Positions 16,612-20,765 of a DNA stretch of 20,765 bases are shown here, piece after piece. The stretch covers positions 1 through 20,765 of the forward strand of contig SSTA01000257.1 of the NCBI GenBank assembly GCA_009469685.1, read 5' to 3'. The notes beneath the pieces were generated by a model. That model was not told where the DNA came from and searched no databases. It saw nothing but the letters and a program-made list of their open reading frames with translations. Numbering within the stretch: position 1 is the first letter of the stretch; each line of letters begins with the position of its first letter. A program made the position numbers and the translations under genes. The DNA is from Azonexaceae bacterium (GTDB lineage: Bacteria; Pseudomonadota; Gammaproteobacteria; Burkholderiales; Rhodocyclaceae).

Positions 16612-18039
16612 ATGTCGGAAACGCAAACCACATACAATTATAAGGTCGTACGGCAATTCGCCGTCATGACCGTCATCTGGGGCATCGTCGGGATGTTGGT
16701 CGGCGTCATTATTGCCGCCCAGTTGGTCTGGCCTGAGCTCAATTTTGGTCCTTGGCTTCACTTTGGCCGGTTGCGTCCTTTGCACACCAATGCGGTGATT
16801 TTCGCCTTCGGCGGCTGTGCCCTTTTCGCCACGTCGTACTGGTGCGTTCAGCGTACCTGTCACACTCGGCTCTTTGCCGGTCCGCTGGCGGCCTTCACGT
16901 TCTGGGGCTGGCAAATCGTCATTGTTCTCGCGGCGCTGTCCCTGCCTCTCGGGATCACGACCGGCAAGGAATACGCCGAACTCGAGTGGCCCATCGACAT
17001 CCTGATCACCCTGGTCTGGGTTTCCTATGCCATCGTCTTTTTCGGTACTATCGCCAAACGCACCGTTTCTCACATTTATGTGGCGAACTGGTTCTTCGGG
17101 TCGATGATCCTGGCCGTGGCGCTGCTCCACCTGGTGAATAGCTGCGAAGTTCCGGTGTCTTTCCTCAAGTCCTACTCCTGCTACGCCGGGGTTCAGGATG
17201 CGATGATCCAGTGGTGGTATGGTCACAACGCGGTGGGCTTCTTCCTGACCGCCGGGTTCCTGGGCATGATGTATTACTTCGTGCCGAAGCAGGCTGGCCG
17301 TCCCGTCTATTCCTATCGCCTGTCGGTGGTTCACTTTTGGGCTCTGATCTTCACCTACATGTGGGCGGGTCCCCATCACCTGCACTACACGGCACTACCT
17401 GACTGGACTCAGTCCGTCGGCATGATGTTCTCCCTGATCCTGCTGGCTCCCTCCTGGGGGGGCATGATCAACGGCATCATGACCCTGTCCGGCGCCTGGC
17501 ATAAGCTGCGTGACGACCCGATCCTGAAGTTCCTGGTGACGTCGCTGTCCTTCTACGGCATGTCGACCTTCGAAGGGCCGATGATGTCCATCAAGACAGT
17601 TAATGCGCTGTCCCACTACACCGACTGGACCGTCGGCCACGTGCACTCGGGTGCCCTGGGCTGGGTTGCCATGGTCTCGATCGGCTCCCTGTACTACCTC
17701 CTGCCGCGCCTTTTCGGCAAGGAAGAGATGTACAGCACCAAGCTGATTACGGTTCATTTCTGGATCGCCACCATCGGTACCGTCCTCTACATCGCTTCCA
17801 TGTGGATTGCCGGAGTGATGCAGGGCCTGATGTGGCGCGCCGTGAATCCGGATGGCACCCTCACCTACAGCTTCGTTGAGGCGGTGAAGGGCTCTTATCC
17901 CTTCTGGGCGATTCGTGTTCTGGGTGGCCTGTTGTTCCTGGTCGGCATGCTGATCATGGCGTACAACATGTTCAAGACCATCGCGAGCGGCAATACGCGG
18001 GAAGTTCCCGTCGTCGCTGCGGCCGGCCACCACGCGTAA
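16612..18039 (+). CDS. ccoN: cbb3-type cytochrome c oxidase subunit I
   Basis: A 475-residue membrane subunit that binds heme b and the heme b3-CuB oxygen-reduction site. Ligands can be placed from the sequence: H58 (RPLHTN) and H345 for low-spin heme b, H343 for heme b3 (VGHVHSG), and H205 (WYGHNA) with H255 and H256 (GPHHLHYT) for CuB. These are offset by two from the Pseudomonas stutzeri numbering as I remember it. All are present. AGAGGTGG lies upstream of ATG, and a perfect FNR box precedes the gene. ccoO follows after 13 bases. Confidence 0.97.
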   Translation: MSETQTTYNYKVVRQFAVMTVIWGIVGMLVGVIIAAQLVWPELNFGPWLHFGRLRPLHTNAVIFAFGGCALFATSYWCVQRTCHTRLFAGPLAAFTFWGWQIVIVLAALSLPLGITTGKEYAELEWPIDILITLVWVSYAIVFFGTIAKRTVSHIYVANWFFGSMILAVALLHLVNSCEVPVSFLKSYSCYAGVQDAMIQWWYGHNAVGFFLTAGFLGMMYYFVPKQAGRPVYSYRLSVVHFWALIFTYMWAGPHHLHYTALPDWTQSVGMMFSLILLAPSWGGMINGIMTLSGAWHKLRDDPILKFLVTSLSFYGMSTFEGPMMSIKTVNALSHYTDWTVGHVHSGALGWVAMVSIGSLYYLLPRLFGKEEMYSTKLITVHFWIATIGTVLYIASMWIAGVMQGLMWRAVNPDGTLTYSFVEAVKGSYPFWAIRVLGGLLFLVGMLIMAYNMFKTIASGNTREVPVVAAAGHHA

Positions 18040-18052
18040 TTAGGGGATAGCA

Positions 18053-18673
18053 ATGATTAAGCACGAGCAAATTGAAAAGAACGTCGGCCTGCTCATCGTC
18101 CTCACGCTGGTCGTCATTCTGTGGGGCGGCCTGTTGGAAATCGTGCCGCTCTTCTTCCAGAAATCGACCACGACGCCGGTGGAGGGCCTCAAGCCCTACT
18201 CCGCAGTCCAGTTGGCCGGTCGGGATGTCTATGTTCGCGAGGGTTGTTACAACTGCCATTCGCAGATGATCCGTCCCTTCCGCGCCGAGACCGAGCGTTA
18301 TGGCCACTATTCGGTGGCGGGTGAGTTTGTCTATGACCACCCCTTCCAGTGGGGGTCGAAGCGCACCGGGCCTGACCTGCATCGCGTGGGGGGGCGTTAC
18401 TCCGACGAGTGGCAGCGGGCTCACCTGATGAACCCGCGCGATGTGGTGCCGGAATCCAACATGCCGGCTTTCCCGTGGCTCGCCAGCACCAAGGCGAAGG
18501 ACTCGGTCGGCGCTGAAATCGAGGCCAAGATGGCGGCCCTCTCCAAGGTCGGTGTTCCTTACACCGCCGAGGACATGAAGGGCGCCAAGGCCGCGATCGG
18601 CGACATGACCGAGCTGGACGTCCTGGTGGCTTACCTGCAAGGATTGGGGACGGCACTTAAGGGTGCCAAGTAA
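18053..18673 (+). CDS. ccoO: cbb3-type cytochrome c oxidase subunit II (mono-heme)
   Basis: A 206-residue membrane-anchored c-type cytochrome that passes electrons from CcoP to CcoN. One transmembrane helix (about 12-34) is followed by a periplasmic domain with a single heme motif C65-x2-C68-H69 ([13 protein letters not shown]), and [10 protein letters not shown] supplies the likely axial Met. AGGGGA stands 5-6 bases before ATG. Length is normal. Confidence 0.97.
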   Translation: MIKHEQIEKNVGLLIVLTLVVILWGGLLEIVPLFFQKSTTTPVEGLKPYSAVQLAGRDVYVREGCYNCHSQMIRPFRAETERYGHYSVAGEFVYDHPFQWGSKRTGPDLHRVGGRYSDEWQRAHLMNPRDVVPESNMPAFPWLASTKAKDSVGAEIEAKMAALSKVGVPYTAEDMKGAKAAIGDMTELDVLVAYLQGLGTALKGAK

Positions 18674-18677
18674 AGCC

Positions 18678-18854
18678 ATGGACATCAACGATCTGCGATC
18701 CATCGGTACGGTGGTTTCCCTGCTGACCTTCCTGGGCATCGTCTGGTGGGCCTACAGCCGAAACAACAAGCAGCGCTTCGACGAGGCTGCCAACCTGCCT
18801 TTCGCAGAGCACGATGAAGACGGTGCGGCGCCCCGCGCGTCGCACCCGCGCTGA
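18678..18854 (+). CDS. ccoQ: cbb3 oxidase small subunit CcoQ/FixQ
   Basis: A 58-residue protein starting MDINDLRSIGTVVSLLTFLG, with one membrane helix (about 8-27) and the typical IVWWAYSRNNKQRFDEAANLPF after it. CcoQ stabilises the CcoP association. I prefer ATG 18678, four bases after the ccoO stop; an in-frame GTG at 18663 would overlap ccoO. The C-terminus is acidic then basic and low in complexity. Confidence 0.92.
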   Translation: MDINDLRSIGTVVSLLTFLGIVWWAYSRNNKQRFDEAANLPFAEHDEDGAAPRASHPR

Positions 18855-18868
18855 AAAAAGGAAAGCAA

Positions 18869-19762
18869 ATGAGCGATTTCGTTAGCGATTTTTGGAACCT
18901 GTACGTCATTGTGATCGTCGTGGCCAGTATCCTGGCCTGCGTGGTCCTGCTGGTAGTCCAGGGCAAGGCAACGTTCACTCCCGGCAAAACCATGGGACAC
19001 GTGTGGGACGAGACCCTCGAGGAGTACAACAACCCCATGCCCAAGTGGTGGACGTGGCTCTTCGTGATCACGGTGGTTTTTGCCTTCGCGTATCTGGCCC
19101 TTTATCCCGGCCTCGGCAAGTTCCCCGGTATGCTGGGCTGGACTTCCAAGGGCCAGCATGAAGGCGAAGTAGCCAAGGCCGATGCGGTGATCAAGCCGAA
19201 ATTCGAGAAATACCTGAAGATGGACCTCAAAGCCGTCGCCGCTGACAAGGAAGCCATGGAAATGGGCAAGCGCCTGTACATGACTTACTGCATGCAGTGT
19301 CATGGGGCCGATGCTCGGGGTGCGAAGGGTTTCCCGAACCTGACCGATGCCGACTGGCTTTATGGTGGCGAGCCTGAGAAAATCGAAGAGTCCATCGCCG
19401 GCGGCCGTATGGGCATGATGCCTCCGCACGCCCAGTTGGGTGCGGAAACCATCAAGGATGTCGCCAATTACGTCCGCAGCCTGTCAGGCTTGCCCAATAA
19501 CGCGGCGGGTGCTGCCAAGGGCAAGGAGACTTTCAATTCGGCCGGCTGTTCGGGTTGCCACGGTCCGGAAGCGACCGGGATGCAAGCCGTCGGCGCGCCG
19601 AATCTGACCGACAAAGTCTGGCTGTATGGTTCCTCTGAGCAGACCATCATCGAGACCATTACCAATGGTCGTCAGAACAAGATGCCGGCCTGGAAGGAAT
19701 TCCTGGGTGAGGGCAAGGTTCACGTTCTCGCTGCCTACGTGCTGAGTTTGGGCGGCAAGTAA
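18869..19762 (+). CDS. ccoP: cbb3-type cytochrome c oxidase subunit III (di-heme)
   Basis: A 297-residue di-heme cytochrome c that takes electrons from soluble cytochromes. Two membrane helices (about 11-31 and 62-80) flank the segment WDETLEEYNNPMPKWW, the FixP/CcoP signature. The periplasmic part has two heme motifs, C141-MQ-CH145 and C227-SG-CH231, each followed by a Met-containing axial region (GRMGMMPPH and RQNKMPAW). AAAAAAGGAAAG is the ribosome-binding site. The gene ends before a strong terminator. Confidence 0.97.
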   Translation: MSDFVSDFWNLYVIVIVVASILACVVLLVVQGKATFTPGKTMGHVWDETLEEYNNPMPKWWTWLFVITVVFAFAYLALYPGLGKFPGMLGWTSKGQHEGEVAKADAVIKPKFEKYLKMDLKAVAADKEAMEMGKRLYMTYCMQCHGADARGAKGFPNLTDADWLYGGEPEKIEESIAGGRMGMMPPHAQLGAETIKDVANYVRSLSGLPNNAAGAAKGKETFNSAGCSGCHGPEATGMQAVGAPNLTDKVWLYGSSEQTIIETITNGRQNKMPAWKEFLGEGKVHVLAAYVLSLGGK

Positions 19763-19778
19763 GCCGAAGCTGGCGGAG

Positions 19779-19806
19779 CGCGGGGTGGCACGCCACCCCG
19801 CGTTTT
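19779..19806 (+). terminator. intrinsic terminator after ccoP
   Basis: CGCGGGGTGG (19779-19788) pairs perfectly with CCACCCCGCG (19793-19802) around CACG, followed by TTTTGTTT. It should end most ccoNOQP transcription before ccoG. Confidence 0.88.
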
Positions 19807-19810
19807 GTTT

Positions 19811-19828
19811 GCGGCACCCGGGTGCCGC
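19811..19828. repeat. 18-bp perfect palindrome between ccoP and ccoG
   Basis: GCGGCACCCGGGTGCCGC is fully self-complementary and follows the ccoP terminator by four bases. It has no T-run, so it is not a second standard terminator. It may be a transcript-stabilising element, a protein-binding site or a REP-like element. Confidence 0.6.
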
Positions 19829-19904
19829 TACGTATCAAAGGATTTCCATTGGCCTTAGGGCACAATGGCGGCTGGCTCCATTCTGATACGGACCAGGACT
19901 CATC

Positions 19905-20765
19905 ATGAAATACAAAAGCGAAAACGGAGCGTCTGCCGACGTTCCGGCCCCAGCAGTGCAGCAGGTCTCCTTCTACGCCAAGCATAAGGTCGTCTATGCC
20001 AAGGAGGTGAAAGGCTGGTGGGCGAACTGGCGGTGGGGGCTGGTCTGGTTCACTCAGCTCATTTTCTACGGTGGCCCATGGCTGCAGTGGAATGATCGAC
20101 AGGCGGTTCTGTTCCATCTGGTGGAACGCAAGTTCTACCTCTTTGGCTTGGTTCTCTGGCCCCAGGACGTCTTTTATCTCGCCCTGCTCCTAATCATCTC
20201 GGCTTGCGCGCTTTTCCTGTTCACCGCTGTTGCCGGGCGTCTTTTCTGCGGCTATGCCTGTCCGCAAACGGTCTACACCGAAATCTTCATGTGGATCGAA
20301 AATCGCATCGAGGGGGATCGGGGCGCTCGTCTGAAGCTCGACAAGGCGGCGATGGATGCCCGGAAATTGCGTCTCAAGGCGGCCAAACATGCGGTTTGGC
20401 TTGCAGTGTCGCTCTGGACGGGATTCACGCTGGTGGCCTATTTTACGCCGACCCGTGAACTGCTGGCCGAAATGCCTTTCGATCTTGGGCCGTGGGAGTT
20501 CTTCTGGATCCTCTTTTATGCCGGATTCTGCTATATGCAGGCGGGGTTCCTGCGGGAGCAAGTCTGCAAGTACATGTGTCCCTACGCCCGTTTCCAGGGG
20601 GTCATGTTTGACGCCGATACCCTGATCGTAACCTACGATCCCGAGCGTGGAGAGCCCAGAGGCGCCAGGAAGAAGGGGGTCGATCCCAAGGCTGCCGGCT
20701 TGGGCGCCTGTGTCGATTGCGGCCTCTGCGTACAGGTCTGTCCGGTCGGAATCGATATTCGGAAA
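19905..20765 (+). CDS. ccoG: cytochrome c oxidase accessory protein CcoG (partial, 3' end off window)
   Basis: The first 287 codons of a CcoG/FixG/RdxA-type iron-sulfur membrane protein, open to the window end. It has membrane helices around GLVWFTQLIFYGGPWLQW and DVFYLALLLIISACALFLF, then the family motif GRLFCGYACPQTVYTE, more helices, and EQVCKYMCPYARFQGVM. The last visible segment CVDCGLCVQVCPVGIDI is the first 4Fe-4S ferredoxin motif; a second is expected downstream. CcoG reduces copper for cbb3 assembly in work on related bacteria. The ATG has AGGA 7-8 bases upstream. No clear promoter was found in the 142-base gap after ccoP. Confidence 0.93.
   Translation, partial: MKYKSENGASADVPAPAVQQVSFYAKHKVVYAKEVKGWWANWRWGLVWFTQLIFYGGPWLQWNDRQAVLFHLVERKFYLFGLVLWPQDVFYLALLLIISACALFLFTAVAGRLFCGYACPQTVYTEIFMWIENRIEGDRGARLKLDKAAMDARKLRLKAAKHAVWLAVSLWTGFTLVAYFTPTRELLAEMPFDLGPWEFFWILFYAGFCYMQAGFLREQVCKYMCPYARFQGVMFDADTLIVTYDPERGEPRGARKKGVDPKAAGLGACVDCGLCVQVCPVGIDIRK

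Overview
The window looks like a chromosomal piece of a betaproteobacterium, most likely of the Rhodocyclales (Dechloromonas/Azonexus-like). The reasons are the high GC content, the gene order exbB-exbD-lpxK-trm112-kdsB-adk, a pyrophosphate-dependent phosphofructokinase next to a membrane pyrophosphatase, and a complete cbb3 oxidase locus with FNR-type sites. The lineage is inferred from gene content and similarity to remembered families; no search was run. No insertion sequence, prophage, CRISPR array or integrase was seen.

Layout. Positions 1-312 hold the 3' end of a 23S rRNA, a 5S rRNA and the rRNA operon terminator. A metallo-beta-lactamase-fold hydrolase (369-1319) faces a minus-strand pair: a gene fusing an HPt domain to an HD-GYP-like domain (2084-3187), translationally coupled to tcdA (1323-2087). 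From 3424 a plus-strand run carries exbB, exbD, lpxK, a Trm112-like small protein and kdsB, all joined by 1-11 base overlaps. Next come adk, pfp and hppA, closed by a bidirectional terminator at 10547-10575. On the minus strand murJ is followed by a PEBP (YbhB/YbcL) gene. A tRNA-Thr(CGT) with its own promoter diverges from murJ. A hemerythrin gene on the minus strand is broken by an in-frame amber codon. The rest is the cbb3 oxidase locus: ccoI, ccoS, a 321-base regulatory gap, ccoN, ccoO, ccoQ, ccoP and the first part of ccoG, which runs off the window.

How the genes work together. exbB/exbD, lpxK, kdsB and murJ serve the cell envelope (energised outer-membrane transport, lipid A, Kdo, lipid II flipping). 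adk, pfp and hppA connect adenylate, pyrophosphate and proton gradient; the hppA product has the K+-independent signature and the pfp product has residues of PPi-specific enzymes. The cco genes encode a high-affinity terminal oxidase and its copper and assembly factors for microaerobic respiration.

The most notable non-coding signals are in the ccoS-ccoN gap. A perfect FNR/Anr box (TTGAT-N4-ATCAA) stands before ccoN. A second FNR-like palindrome at the ccoS stop is followed at promoter distance by hairpins and a perfect T8 terminator, which could be an oxygen-controlled small RNA. This is a hypothesis from sequence pattern only. Other observations worth checking are the amber-interrupted hemerythrin, which has also lost a second iron ligand, and the HPt-HD-GYP protein with substituted active-site positions.
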